The notes beneath the pieces were generated by a model. It saw only the letters and a list, made by a program, of their open reading frames with translations, did not search any database and had not been told where the DNA came from. A stretch of 64,000 nucleotides of DNA from Bartonella sp. WD16.2 (GTDB lineage Bacteria > Pseudomonadota > Alphaproteobacteria > Rhizobiales > Rhizobiaceae): contig NZ_CP019781.1 in the NCBI RefSeq assembly GCF_002022505.1, forward strand, positions 1,313,501 through 1,377,500, in the 5' to 3' direction. The translations under genes were made by a program, and so were the position numbers. This document shows, one piece after another, positions 10,047 to 19,696 of the stretch (its first letter is position 1; each line of letters opens with the position of its first letter).

Positions 10047-10075
10047 TTTACATAAAATACAGAATAAGTTAAATG
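10047..10075 (+). promoter_or_regulatory. 29-bp element upstream of autotransporter 3
   Basis: Second exact copy of the element at 7564-7592, with the same distance relation to the start codon. Confidence 0.55.
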
Positions 10076-10121
10076 ATTCTTTTGGGATCTTAGAAGGGAA
10101 ATAAAATTTAAGGATATATAC

Positions 10122-12455
10122 ATGCGTAAAAAAGGTCTTTTATTATGTACCGTAAGTGGGTTTTTTTTATGTTATTATTATAACACAAGCTATGCACAAA
10201 ATAATAGGGATGAAGCAATAATTGCTGATGGTTCTTCTCAAAAAAAAATAGAAATAGAAAAAAATATTTCAGATTTTTATACTCTCAGCGCAAGAAATGG
10301 TGGAAGTATTAGTGGTACAAACATTAATGCAATAGCTGGACAAGTTGGTGTGCTAATCTCAGATGGTACTGTGAGTCTTAAAAATTCAACTGTATCTGTC
10401 GAACGAGGAGTAGGTATTACCTTTTTTTCTTATGCACACTCATCATTAAAAGAATCAGAAAAAAAGAATACTAACACAGTAGCTTTTTTCAACACAAAGC
10501 TTTCTGTCAAAAATGGTATGGGTATTTTAGGACCTATGCCTCTAGGTGATCAAAGTGATGATGTAAGTAGTGGTACAGTATTCCTTAAAAATTCAGAAAT
10601 TGAGGCGGATGTTTTAATAAAAAATAGAGTGCGTGAAGAAAAAAATAAGGCTATTCTTATACTAACCGCAGATCACTCTATTTTAAAGGGGGGTACAAGA
10701 ATTTTACGAGAAAAGGATATAGACGACGCAATCGAAAATAACTTATTACGTAATAGTCAAGGCCGTATACAAGTCCGAAGTAGTAGTGATACCTCATTGC
10801 GCGAAATATTATTGAGCAATTTAAAACAGACAACGGTTTTAAATCTCAAAAATAATTCTAAATGGATCTTAAAAATTAGTCAAACGGAAACAAATGCGCG
10901 AGACAAGATGCTTGGTCCTATTCCAACAGCATTGATTCTTGGTATTGCGGAAAGATCCCGTTCTGATATTTCTGTGCTTAATCTCAATGATAGTACTGTT
11001 GCTTTTGAAAGTCCAACAGAAGGTCATTATCAAACATTGTATGTAGGATCAGGAGTACCTGGTACTTCATCAGTCTATAATGCAAGAGGTGATGTTAAAC
11101 TCCATTTAAATACTGATGGACAAAAAGCTGATCGTGTGTTTGTTAAGGGAGATGTATCAGGATCGACAATAGTATCTGTCGATATCAATGAAAATGTTTC
11201 AAATACGGTCAATTTACTTCTTTTAACTGATTCTCTTCCTTTAAATCGGCGTGGAATTTCTCTAATCCAAGTTTCTGGACAAGCAGCAGAAAGTTCCTTT
11301 AAACTAGCGAGTTATATTACAATCAAAGATTTACCTTATAAATATGTGCTGAATGCTTATGGACCAGAATCGCGTAATGGTTTGGCTGATATAAAACAGA
11401 AGTTGCCTGGTGTATTGTCTGATGTAAATAGAGGTACTTTTTGGGATTTTCGCTTGCAAAATCAATATCTCCCTAACTCAAATATAAAGGCTCTTGTACC
11501 GCAAATGGCAAATTATTTGGTGATGCCGAATGCTTTATTCTCTGCAGGTTTCACTGATATTGAAAATCAAAATACTCTCTTGGCTAATATTCGAACAATG
11601 CCATGGGAAATGAAAAGTAATAAAAAGAATTCTTTCTTTTTGTCTTCTTATGGAAATAAAGCGACTTTATCATCTAACCGTACTGCACTTGAATATAGTT
11701 ATGGTGCTGATATCAGTTATGGTGCAATACAAACAGGCGTTGCACTGGCTGCATTGGAAGGGCAAAGTACCTCTTCATATTTCGGGCTTTTAGGCACTTA
11801 CGGAAAATTGTCTTTCACGCCACAAAATATGGCAGATGTTAAGAAGACCACTCTCAATAAGTGGACCTTCACAGCCTATAGCAGTATACAGCATAATGAT
11901 GGGGTGTACGTTAATATGCTTTTGTCTTATGGTCTCTTGAGAGGAAATATCTCCAACGCCATCATTGGTCAAACTGCAAGCGTAGATGATGCAAAAACAT
12001 GGGGTGCATCTGCTACCTTGGGAAAACAGCTAGCAACCAGTATTGAAGGCTTGGTGTTTGAACCACAGACACAGATTGCTTATCAGCAGTTAATGTTTCG
12101 TACCATTAAAGATGTTGATAAATTTAAAGTGGATATGGGCAGTCCTTATCAATGGTCAGCTCGTATGGGAGGGCGTCTAGTTAAAAATGTTAACCAATTT
12201 GAAGACGGTCGTACTCTTTCTTTCTATGGTAAGCTTAATCTTATCAGCATTTTTGGTGATGGGGGAACAATACAAGCGGGCAAGAAGAGTTTTTATTTTG
12301 ATCCTATAGGGCCTGCAATTGAAGGGGGAATAGGTTTTAATGCAGAGCTTATTCAAAACGTTACATTCCGTGGAGATATTACTTATCAGCAAAAACTTCA
12401 AAAAGCTGGTTTGTCTGGAGCTATTTTTTCAGGAACATTGCGCTATCGTTTTTAG
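10122..12455 (+). CDS. Autotransporter, 777 aa (third of three)
   Basis: Close paralogue of the gene at 7640. The signal peptide begins MRKKGLLLCTVSG and ends near SYA-Q. A short beta-helical passenger with NGGSISGTNINAIAGQ follows, then the FESPTEGHYQTLYVGSG junction and a barrel domain ending LRYRF. The passenger differs from gene 2 by many substitutions and indels, and the QWSDDKK segment of gene 2 is missing, while the barrel is almost unchanged. As type Va autotransporters the barrels export the passengers across the outer membrane. What the passengers bind cannot be read from sequence; adhesion or host-cell signalling is known for Bartonella relatives. Confidence 0.9.
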   Translation: MRKKGLLLCTVSGFFLCYYYNTSYAQNNRDEAIIADGSSQKKIEIEKNISDFYTLSARNGGSISGTNINAIAGQVGVLISDGTVSLKNSTVSVERGVGITFFSYAHSSLKESEKKNTNTVAFFNTKLSVKNGMGILGPMPLGDQSDDVSSGTVFLKNSEIEADVLIKNRVREEKNKAILILTADHSILKGGTRILREKDIDDAIENNLLRNSQGRIQVRSSSDTSLREILLSNLKQTTVLNLKNNSKWILKISQTETNARDKMLGPIPTALILGIAERSRSDISVLNLNDSTVAFESPTEGHYQTLYVGSGVPGTSSVYNARGDVKLHLNTDGQKADRVFVKGDVSGSTIVSVDINENVSNTVNLLLLTDSLPLNRRGISLIQVSGQAAESSFKLASYITIKDLPYKYVLNAYGPESRNGLADIKQKLPGVLSDVNRGTFWDFRLQNQYLPNSNIKALVPQMANYLVMPNALFSAGFTDIENQNTLLANIRTMPWEMKSNKKNSFFLSSYGNKATLSSNRTALEYSYGADISYGAIQTGVALAALEGQSTSSYFGLLGTYGKLSFTPQNMADVKKTTLNKWTFTAYSSIQHNDGVYVNMLLSYGLLRGNISNAIIGQTASVDDAKTWGASATLGKQLATSIEGLVFEPQTQIAYQQLMFRTIKDVDKFKVDMGSPYQWSARMGGRLVKNVNQFEDGRTLSFYGKLNLISIFGDGGTIQAGKKSFYFDPIGPAIEGGIGFNAELIQNVTFRGDITYQQKLQKAGLSGAIFSGTLRYRF
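11459..12282 (+). repeat. Near-identical barrel-coding segment, copy in autotransporter 3
   Basis: Partner of 9001-9824; see that entry. Confidence 0.85.
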
Positions 12456-12548
12456 AAATATTATTTTGTTTTGATCAAAAGATAGCGCTATTTACTTGTC
12501 TTTTTGATATGTGAGAATTTTATTGCTTTATCAAAAAGCTAACCTATT

Positions 12549-12582
12549 AAAAAAGCTGTCTCTTTATTTCTGAGAAAGAGCT
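12549..12582 (-). terminator. Probable terminator of the flagellin gene
   Basis: In the minus-strand direction an AGCTCTTT / AAAGAG-AC-AGCT imperfect stem overlaps the flagellin stop codon and runs into six Ts. The bulge makes it moderate rather than strong. Confidence 0.5.
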
Positions 12583-13715
12583 AAGGTATGGTAGATATTT
12601 TGATTAGCAAGAGGAGATGTTTGAGTATTAAGGTGTTTTTGAATTTGTAAAGCTGATAGACGTGCTGATTCAGCATTCATATTTACATCAACCAAAGTCC
12701 TAATATTTGAATCGATATTTTCAACCAATGTTTTTACAAATTCAAGCTGAATATCAATTAAATCAATCATAGAACTAATTTTAGCTTTTGCAATTAAAAT
12801 CGAAGCAATTGAATCGTGAATATTGCTTTGAAGACTCTTAAGTAGAGTATTGCGTATTTCAGGAGATAATTGATCAACATCTCTCATGTTTACAAAATCT
12901 ACCAGAGAAATGCCATCTGTAACTGTCTTAAATTCAGCTTTTGCTTTACCTAACACTCCACTATCTTTTGCATTGTTACCGACAACCTTTTGAACATCAT
13001 TATATGCTATTTTATGAGCCCACGAAGGGTCAGCAGTATATTGAATTTTTGCTTGAATAAGAGCATCTTTTAATTTTTGAAAAGCTTTTTGTACCGTATC
13101 AAAAATCATCTTAGCCGTATCAAAATTCGTCGCTGTATTTGTGTTAAAAATATTTTTCAAAATTCCTTTAGACATATCGATTGTGCCATCGAGATTATAA
13201 ACACCAAAGTTCAATTCTGGACCGCCAATTTCAATGCTATCAACATAAATAGTTAAACCTTCATGTCTATAAGAAGAAGGAATTTTGACTTTCACCCCAC
13301 CATTGGCAACAATATTTCTTGCATTAACAGCAGCAGCTGCAATAGCATAAGAAATATTTTTCACATGTTCTGCAATATGAACTTGAATTTTTGAAAGATT
13401 TTCAGAGCCCTTTGTGTATGCAGAAACCACCAACTTTTCGATTGTATTTAACGAATCTTTGGTAAAGTCAACCATAGTTTTTGCAACTTCAACCTGCTCT
13501 TTGTTCTGCTTAATAGCATCAACAATTGAAACTATTGTAGCACTATCATACTTCATCATTGGTGAAATTGATTCATAAGCAGCATGATCTGATGTATTAC
13601 AAACCTGTAAGTCTGTTTTGCGCTGATTTTGTGCTCGGCCTGAATGAATATCAATTGACTGTGGTGTTTGCAATACAGCAATTGTTGACTGGTTTGTGAA
13701 TAAATCTATAGCCAT
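12564..13715 (-). CDS. Flagellin
   Basis: Filament subunit, 383 aa. The C-terminal D0 region is recognisable: VDVNMNAESARLSALQIQKH followed by LANQ, matching the alphaproteobacterial flagellin ending. The N-terminal D0/D1 region keeps only the outline of the family (LQTPQSI, then SDHAAYESI). The usual LSSGL-type motif is replaced by a charged stretch, and a Cys occurs in D0. No signal peptide is present, as expected for export through the flagellar type III apparatus. It lies directly downstream of fliP on the same strand, separated by about 200 very AT-rich bases that probably hold its own promoter. Bartonella flagellins of similar size are known; equivalence to FlaA/FliC is inferred. Confidence 0.88.
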   Translation of the reverse strand: MAIDLFTNQSTIAVLQTPQSIDIHSGRAQNQRKTDLQVCNTSDHAAYESISPMMKYDSATIVSIVDAIKQNKEQVEVAKTMVDFTKDSLNTIEKLVVSAYTKGSENLSKIQVHIAEHVKNISYAIAAAAVNARNIVANGGVKVKIPSSYRHEGLTIYVDSIEIGGPELNFGVYNLDGTIDMSKGILKNIFNTNTATNFDTAKMIFDTVQKAFQKLKDALIQAKIQYTADPSWAHKIAYNDVQKVVGNNAKDSGVLGKAKAEFKTVTDGISLVDFVNMRDVDQLSPEIRNTLLKSLQSNIHDSIASILIAKAKISSMIDLIDIQLEFVKTLVENIDSNIRTLVDVNMNAESARLSALQIQKHLNTQTSPLANQNIYHTLALSQK

Positions 13716-13914
13716 AATTATAGCCCCAAAAGAAAAATAGATGAGATATGCTAAGGGCCCTCCCCCAAGCTTGTATCAAAAAAATAAATATCTATTATAA
13801 ATATAAATCAAAGTATATTTTTATGTTTATAATAATAAAATATTTTGTAAAGTATTTTTATATTTAAAAATAAAAATATATCTATACTATAGTTAATGAA
13901 TATATTAACTATAT

Positions 13915-14676
13915 TTAAAAAGATCTTATTAAACTTCCAACAAGCAAATTCCAACCGTCGATTAACACAAAAAATAAAATTTTAAACGGTAAAGAAATAA
14001 CTGTTGGTGGAAGCATCATCATCCCCATTGACATTGTCAATGTTGCTACAACAAGATCTATTACCAAAAAAGGTAAAACAATAAGAAAGCCAATTTCAAA
14101 CCCACGGCGTAACTCAGAAATCATAAAAGCAGGAACTAAAACCCGAAAATCAATATCAGCCCCTGTTTTAACATTAAAAGAAGGATCGGAAAGATCTACA
14201 AACAAATCAAGATCTTTTTCACGAACTTGCGATATCATAAACTCACGAAAAGGTTGGCTAATTTTTTCTATCGCTTTTTGTTCGCTGATTTCATTTTTTA
14301 TTAACGGTTGAACCCCTTGCTCCCAAGCAGTATTAAATGTTGGCGCCATCACATAAAAGGTCATAAATAAAGCCAATGATATCATCACAAGATTGGAAGG
14401 TGTCGTTTGCAACCCTAAACCTGAACGCAAAAGTGAAAAGGCAATAACAAAACGAGTGAAACTTGTCACCATAATTAACAAACCAGGCGCCACTGATAAA
14501 ACAGTCAACAAACCAAAAAGCTGAACAATCCGTCCACTGATTTTGCCGTCAGTTGGTGCTAGAAGCCCCGAAAGACCACCGGTGTTTACCAAATTTGTTT
14601 GTTGTGCAAACACGTCTGTAGCATCTGTTGTTACCAACAAAAGCATCATGAATACAAAACCGACAAATTTCTTCAT
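13915..14676 (-). CDS. fliP: Flagellar export gate protein FliP
   Basis: 253 aa, the core export-gate membrane protein (with FliQ and FliR). It has a cleavable signal peptide followed by membrane segments including the VAPGLLIMVTSFTRFVIAFS motif and a C-terminal MSMGMMMLPPTVISLPFK motif, both diagnostic of FliP. The length is standard. It overlaps the fliL stop by four bases (ATGA) and ends the long flgB-to-fliP unit. Confidence 0.96.
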   Translation of the reverse strand: MKKFVGFVFMMLLLVTTDATDVFAQQTNLVNTGGLSGLLAPTDGKISGRIVQLFGLLTVLSVAPGLLIMVTSFTRFVIAFSLLRSGLGLQTTPSNLVMISLALFMTFYVMAPTFNTAWEQGVQPLIKNEISEQKAIEKISQPFREFMISQVREKDLDLFVDLSDPSFNVKTGADIDFRVLVPAFMISELRRGFEIGFLIVLPFLVIDLVVATLTMSMGMMMLPPTVISLPFKILFFVLIDGWNLLVGSLIRSF

Positions 14677-15170
14677 TGTTCTATTACCAAACTCGAAATC
14701 AAAATATTGCTTATTTTATTGTCAGAACGAATTTTAGCTCGATCAAAAAGATCAGTACGTAAATTCATTAAACCCGATGGCCCCTTTATCTGTTCAATTG
14801 TCATTTGATGTAAAAACGATATAAAATCATTTGATATATCGGCTACCATATCCGGCGAAATATTTTCACCAGGTTTAACAACCAAAGCAACTTCCATTCG
14901 AATCCAAGTTTTCTCCGGTACTGCTATATTAGTCAAAATAGGCGGCAAAATAATCATACGTGAATCAGACATAATCAAACTTGCTGAAGCTTTTGCCACT
15001 GGTTCTTTAGAATTATTGGCACTTGGTGTTACTTCTTTACTCACCCACATACCAAGAAACCACCCAGAAGCTACAGCGATGACTGTCAAAACAATCCCAA
15101 CGATCAATAATGTTTTCACACTACTGTCTTTTTTTTCTGTTTTTTCTTCTTCCTTCAACGCTTCTGCCAT
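14673..15170 (-). CDS. fliL: Flagellar basal body-associated protein FliL
   Basis: 165 aa, with a charged cytoplasmic N-terminus rich in Glu and Lys, one membrane segment (about residues 24-46) and a periplasmic FliL domain. FliL sits around the stator and affects torque. The gene overlaps fliP by four bases and follows flgH by about 110 bases, the normal rhizobial order. Confidence 0.93.
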   Translation of the reverse strand: MAEALKEEEKTEKKDSSVKTLLIVGIVLTVIAVASGWFLGMWVSKEVTPSANNSKEPVAKASASLIMSDSRMIILPPILTNIAVPEKTWIRMEVALVVKPGENISPDMVADISNDFISFLHQMTIEQIKGPSGLMNLRTDLFDRAKIRSDNKISNILISSLVIEQ

Positions 15171-15277
15171 AAGAACCCCTTATTATCACAAATAATGAAG
15201 TGCAATTATTTTATTGATTGCCTGCGATTATTATTGAACAAATCTCAAATTTAAAAAGACCCTTATAGTATAATGAA

Positions 15278-16021
15278 TTAAAAAGGAGCAATTTGATTGA
15301 GTAACTGTTGACCGTAAGGAGGTTGCTGTATTTCACTCATACGTCCACGCCCTCCATATGAAATACGTGCTTCAGCAATTTTGTCATAATCAATCATATT
15401 ATTGCCAGAAATATCACGTGGACGAACAACCCCCGCAATATTGAGAATACGCATTTCATAATTAACCCGCACTTCCTGCGAACCACTAATAACCAAATTG
15501 CCATTTGGCAAAACATCCGTTACAACAGCAGCAATTGAAAGGCGAATATTTTCTTGCCGCTCTACTTTACCATCACCTTTAGATTGGTTTGATGACGATG
15601 CTTCAACACCACCTGCAAGTTTTTCTAAAAATGAATACTCCGTTCCAACAGTATATTTGGAACTTGAATCACGCTTTAAATCACTTTTATTGTTGAAACT
15701 GGCACGATCATTAATAAATATTTGCACAGTCAACACATCACCAGGCTTCATTGCCCGTGGATCACGATAAAAGTTATTAACGACATTGGGACGATAGAGG
15801 GAATATTTGCTTTCTTTTGGTGCCGGTGGATAAAAATGGGCTGCACGTGAAGGTGCAAAACCTAAATCTGCACGTACGGGAGAAAAATCTGGTGCCGAAT
15901 TAAAATCCTTCGGATTATAAGAACAAGCAGCCAATAACATTAACATCAAAGTTATGCCAGCCTTAAAAAAAAAGTGCAAAAAGTGTCTCTGACTGTGCTT
16001 CATCTTTTTCACTTTCATCAT
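15278..16021 (-). CDS. flgH: Flagellar L-ring protein FlgH
   Basis: 247 aa outer-membrane lipoprotein forming the L ring. The lipobox LLAAC follows a hydrophobic signal, and the FlgH motifs RAMKPGDVLTVQI and NGNLVISGSQEVRVNYE are present. The start overlaps the motE stop by one base (TAATG). Length and ending (NQIAPF) are typical. Confidence 0.96.
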   Translation of the reverse strand: MMKVKKMKHSQRHFLHFFFKAGITLMLMLLAACSYNPKDFNSAPDFSPVRADLGFAPSRAAHFYPPAPKESKYSLYRPNVVNNFYRDPRAMKPGDVLTVQIFINDRASFNNKSDLKRDSSSKYTVGTEYSFLEKLAGGVEASSSNQSKGDGKVERQENIRLSIAAVVTDVLPNGNLVISGSQEVRVNYEMRILNIAGVVRPRDISGNNMIDYDKIAEARISYGGRGRMSEIQQPPYGQQLLNQIAPF

Positions 16022-16755
16022 TACTTTGTATCGACCACTTGTTGTGCTTGTTTCTTTTTTGCCGAAACTTGTTGCGCACTTACAAGTATTTGAGTTAATT
16101 CAGCCGATTTTTCAGGAGGTAATTCATTCATAATAGCACTTGATATTTTAGGACTAAGCTTAAGCACAAGTGAAGCCGCTACAAGGTCACTCATTAAAGC
16201 TAATTGAGCAGCTGCTGCATCAGGACGCATTTTTGAAATAATCTCAACCAAAGAATCCTCTGCCATTGACAAAAATTCATTGCGTTTTTCGAGCCAAACT
16301 TCATATTCGCGCCGTTTTTCTTCTAAAATTTTCACACGTTCATCAATTTGATCACGCAATTGTTGTAACTGTTGACGTTGCAATTGAAAACGCGCATCTG
16401 CTGCCTGGCTGCCAATATTGTCACAAAAACGTTCTACTTCTTCTGTCTCTTTCTTAGACTTTCCTTGTGTCAATGAAACAGGTGAAGCTTTTGTCTGTGG
16501 AGCACTATTTTCAGGTGTTTTCGTAGATATTGTTGTAGACGTTTTTATCTGATCCAACCGATTGGGCGCAGATTTAATCTTTGTTGTGGATGAAGGAGCT
16601 GACACCGATTTTTGTGCTAAATTGGCAACAGAGGCAAAAATGAACATTGGTGTAGGGTTTAGATCAAGAGTATCTTGCGCATAACCTTTGCCCGCTCCAC
16701 ACACAATGAGCATCGCTACATAAAACCAAGAAGAATAAAACTGTAATTTTATCAT
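16021..16755 (-). CDS. motE: MotE-like flagellar chaperone
   Basis: 244 aa. An N-terminal signal or anchor (about residues 1-26) is followed by a Ser/Thr/Lys-rich linker, a long coiled coil (about 125-165, with QRQQLQQLRDQIDERVKILE) and a C-terminal MgtE-N-like helical domain (MRPDAAAAQLALM and KISSAIMNELPPEKSAELT). This architecture and its position between flgI and flgH match rhizobial MotE, a periplasmic chaperone for the motor protein MotC. It overlaps flgI by four bases and flgH by one, indicating translational coupling. motC itself is not in the window and may lie past the left edge, downstream of motB. Confidence 0.82.
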   Translation of the reverse strand: MIKLQFYSSWFYVAMLIVCGAGKGYAQDTLDLNPTPMFIFASVANLAQKSVSAPSSTTKIKSAPNRLDQIKTSTTISTKTPENSAPQTKASPVSLTQGKSKKETEEVERFCDNIGSQAADARFQLQRQQLQQLRDQIDERVKILEEKRREYEVWLEKRNEFLSMAEDSLVEIISKMRPDAAAAQLALMSDLVAASLVLKLSPKISSAIMNELPPEKSAELTQILVSAQQVSAKKKQAQQVVDTK

Positions 16756-17990
16756 TGCACAACAAGCTCCGCATGAAGAGCCCCCGCAGTTTTAATAGCC
16801 TGCAAAACTGCTATAATGGCTGTTGGTTTAACGCCGATTTGATTAAGTCCTTTAATGAGATTATCCAAATCTACTCCATCTAAAATGCCAATGTTGGATA
16901 CTGGTTGATCAACATCAACAGATGTTCTAGGCACAACAACCGTATCACCATCACTAAAAGGATTTGGCTGAGAAACTTCTGGGTCTTCTGTTACACGAAC
17001 TGTCAAACTTCCGTGTGAAATCGCCACACGTGAAACACGCACTTTTTCACCAATGACAACAGTTCCTGTACGCTCATCAACAACCACACGTGCCACTTCA
17101 TCTGTAGGAACAGGAAGCATTTCAATTTCAGAAATAAAACGTGCCATTGAAATATTGCGGGGTTTATTCAAAACAATAGTTTTAGCATCACGTTCTTTAG
17201 CAACATTATGCTTATAACGCTTATTGGCAAAAATATTAATTAAATCTGACACGCGAACAGCTGTTGAAAAATCCGAGTTGCGTAACTCTAAAATAATCTC
17301 GTTACTCTGGTTGAAATTGCCCTCAATCTTTTGCTCCACCAACGCGCCATTAGGAATACGACCCGATGTTGGAACACCTTGTGTCACACTTTCTGCTACA
17401 CCTTGAGCACCAAAACCAGAAATAACCATATTACCTTGCGCTACCGCATAAGTTTTACCATCTGCCCCAAGAAGCGGCGTCATCACCAATGTTCCACCTT
17501 GTAAAGACGTTGCATCTCCCAACGCAGAAACTGTCACATCAATACGTGATCCTGGAGTAGCAAAGGGTACCATCTCAGCCGTAACAATAACAGCAGCAAT
17601 ATTATTGGCACGCGATGCACCAGCAGGAGGACTCATCCCTAAATTATCAAGCATAGCTCGCATAGCTTGCTCTGTAAAAGGTGCATTTCGTAAAGAGTCA
17701 CCTGTACCATTCAAACCAATTACCAAACCATAGCCTACCAATTGATTAGAACGCACACCTTGAATTTCTGCAATATCTTTCAAGCGTGCAACTGCACCTG
17801 GACGTGCCAAATCTGCATAATACATTTTAGCAGGATCCCCACCAGATCCTAACCAAGCAGCATCAGATGCCGATGGAGAAGTATACTGCTCTACATTTTT
17901 GCCCCCTTCATCCGCAAACGCTGGGATAAAGACTGAAAAAAAGCCTATCAAAGAAGCAAAAAAGAAACGAGAAAGAGAATGAATAACCAT
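16752..17990 (-). CDS. flgI: Flagellar P-ring protein FlgI
   Basis: 412 aa periplasmic P-ring protein. It has a signal peptide ending near AFA and then an insertion of about 40 residues rich in Ser, Asp and Gly before the conserved core that starts ARLKDIAEIQGVRSNQLVGY. The core motif GLNGTGDS and the C-terminal LDNLIKGLNQIGVKP are present. The extra N-terminal stretch makes it longer than the usual ~370 residues. The start overlaps the flgA stop (TAATG). Confidence 0.96.
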   Translation of the reverse strand: MVIHSLSRFFFASLIGFFSVFIPAFADEGGKNVEQYTSPSASDAAWLGSGGDPAKMYYADLARPGAVARLKDIAEIQGVRSNQLVGYGLVIGLNGTGDSLRNAPFTEQAMRAMLDNLGMSPPAGASRANNIAAVIVTAEMVPFATPGSRIDVTVSALGDATSLQGGTLVMTPLLGADGKTYAVAQGNMVISGFGAQGVAESVTQGVPTSGRIPNGALVEQKIEGNFNQSNEIILELRNSDFSTAVRVSDLINIFANKRYKHNVAKERDAKTIVLNKPRNISMARFISEIEMLPVPTDEVARVVVDERTGTVVIGEKVRVSRVAISHGSLTVRVTEDPEVSQPNPFSDGDTVVVPRTSVDVDQPVSNIGILDGVDLDNLIKGLNQIGVKPTAIIAVLQAIKTAGALHAELVVQ

Positions 17991-18448
17991 TAAAAACCTA
18001 CTCTCACGTCACCATTTTGTAAAACAGTGCCCATCACAATACGGCCTGAATCGGCATTACGAACTCGAATAAGATCGCCTGAGGATCCTGACTGCAAAAC
18101 CACACCCAAAGCAGTGATCTGCAAATTATTCGTTTGAAAAATTAACTTGGTTGTTTGACCACGCTCGACTAAAACCGGGTCCCCCAAAGAAGCAAGTGAA
18201 ATGGGGCGCCCAGCTGTTAAAGTGCGTTTTGCAACCTTATTAAGAAGCTGATTCATCTGTGTAGCATACAAAGAAGCAGCTTCAGATTTTATAAAAAAAC
18301 TTTTTTCGCTTAAACCTACATCACTCACACGCTGGCCAGCATAAACGGACTTATTAGGAACGAGAAAACTAACCCGGTCAGCATAGACTACTGTCGATGA
18401 AAAGAATGATAACAAAAAGGCTGTAAGTAGAAGCAAAAGCTTTTTCAT
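17990..18448 (-). CDS. flgA: P-ring assembly chaperone FlgA
   Basis: 152 aa with a signal peptide (about residues 1-23) and a short SAF-like FlgA domain ending in the conserved DLIRVRNADSGRIVMGTV region. FlgA is the periplasmic chaperone for FlgI, and the two genes overlap by one base. The short form without an extra N-terminal domain is usual in alphaproteobacteria. Confidence 0.92.
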   Translation of the reverse strand: MKKLLLLLTAFLLSFFSSTVVYADRVSFLVPNKSVYAGQRVSDVGLSEKSFFIKSEAASLYATQMNQLLNKVAKRTLTAGRPISLASLGDPVLVERGQTTKLIFQTNNLQITALGVVLQSGSSGDLIRVRNADSGRIVMGTVLQNGDVRVGF

Positions 18449-18453
18449 AGCAT

Positions 18454-19248
18454 TTACCTTAAATTCTTAGAAACAACCGCCGCCATCTCATCTGACGCCT
18501 GAATCACTTTAGAATTCATTTCATAAGAACGCTGCGCTGCAATCAGCTCTGTGATTTCTTTTACAGGATCCACATTAGACGCTTCAAGCATTGCCTGCAT
18601 AATGCTGCCATATCCTTCATCTTTTGGAAAACCCGGCACCGGCGCACCAGAAGCAGGTGTCTCACGGAAAAGATTATCCCCTACCGCTTCCAAACCAACT
18701 GCGTTGACAAAATTAACCAAATTAAGGCGGCCAGCTTCCACAGGATTAGGATCCATATCAGTCTGATAATAAACAATCCCATCAGGGCTTACTGTTATAT
18801 TCTTACTTCCTACAGGAATCGTGATAACAGGTTGTACTAAATTGCCATCCAATGTTTCAATCTGTCCTGTTTCACTTAAGTTAAAAGCACCTGAACGTGT
18901 GTAAAAAACATTGCCATTAGGATCTTGCACTTCAAACCAGCCATTTCCGTTAATAGCTAAATCCAACGCATTGCCAGTTTGAACAAAAGCCCCTTGCATA
19001 TTGACCTTACGAACTGCTGCAGTGCGCACCCCCATTCCAATCATCGCACCCTCAGGAATGATAGCTTGATTGAGCATATTGGGAACACCAACTGCACGAT
19101 CTGCCACATACATTAAATCGGCAAATTCCGCACGCGCACGTTTGAAACCCGTTGTGTTAATATTCGCTAAATTATTAGCAATAACATCAAGGTTAGTTTG
19201 CTGAGCAGCCATACCTGTTGCAGCAATTGAAAGCGATCTCATGACCAT
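18454..19248 (-). CDS. flgG: Distal rod protein FlgG
   Basis: 264 aa. The N-terminal rod motif is [20 protein letters not shown] followed by [18 protein letters not shown]. The C-terminal coil [20 protein letters not shown] and [11 protein letters not shown] is also present. Both are diagnostic of FlgG. It lies six bases upstream of flgA in the rod operon. Confidence 0.97.
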   Translation of the reverse strand: MVMRSLSIAATGMAAQQTNLDVIANNLANINTTGFKRARAEFADLMYVADRAVGVPNMLNQAIIPEGAMIGMGVRTAAVRKVNMQGAFVQTGNALDLAINGNGWFEVQDPNGNVFYTRSGAFNLSETGQIETLDGNLVQPVITIPVGSKNITVSPDGIVYYQTDMDPNPVEAGRLNLVNFVNAVGLEAVGDNLFRETPASGAPVPGFPKDEGYGSIMQAMLEASNVDPVKEITELIAAQRSYEMNSKVIQASDEMAAVVSKNLR

Positions 19249-19288
19249 GTTTTTTTCCTATATTCTTTTAAACTCTGTTCAGCCTATC

Positions 19289-19633
19289 TTAAATTTGCAT
19301 CCGGCTTACTTCAAGATATGCTTGTACCATCTTATCGCGTAAAGCAATAGCCGTACTTAAAGACCGTTCAGCTTCCATCACAGAATTTACAACTTCACGC
19401 ACACCAACATCACTGCCAGCCAAGCTACCAATAGAAAGACTCTCTGCATTTTGTAATTTCATTTCAGCTGCCCCTACAATTTCAGACAAAATTTTACTAA
19501 AACTGACACTGTTGCCCTCCTCAGCTTCCCCTACGGGTAAATATTGCACAGCAGCACTATTCATCTGCCCGCTTATTTGGTTTAATGAATCAAAAGAACT
19601 GTGAGATATCACAGAAGAAAGGGCTTGGATCAT
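19289..19633 (-). CDS. fliE: MS ring-rod junction protein FliE
   Basis: 114 aa. The C-terminal half matches FliE: VREVVNSVMEAERSLSTAIA followed by LRDKMVQAYLEVSRMQI. The Ser/Gly-rich N-terminus is poorly conserved, as in the family. It sits between flgC and flgG as in other rhizobial operons. Confidence 0.94.
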   Translation of the reverse strand: MIQALSSVISHSSFDSLNQISGQMNSAAVQYLPVGEAEEGNSVSFSKILSEIVGAAEMKLQNAESLSIGSLAGSDVGVREVVNSVMEAERSLSTAIALRDKMVQAYLEVSRMQI

Positions 19634-19696
19634 TTTTAAACGCTCCTACAAAAATTCAAAATATAAAATTCGCCGACAAAACAATGAATTGCTTTA

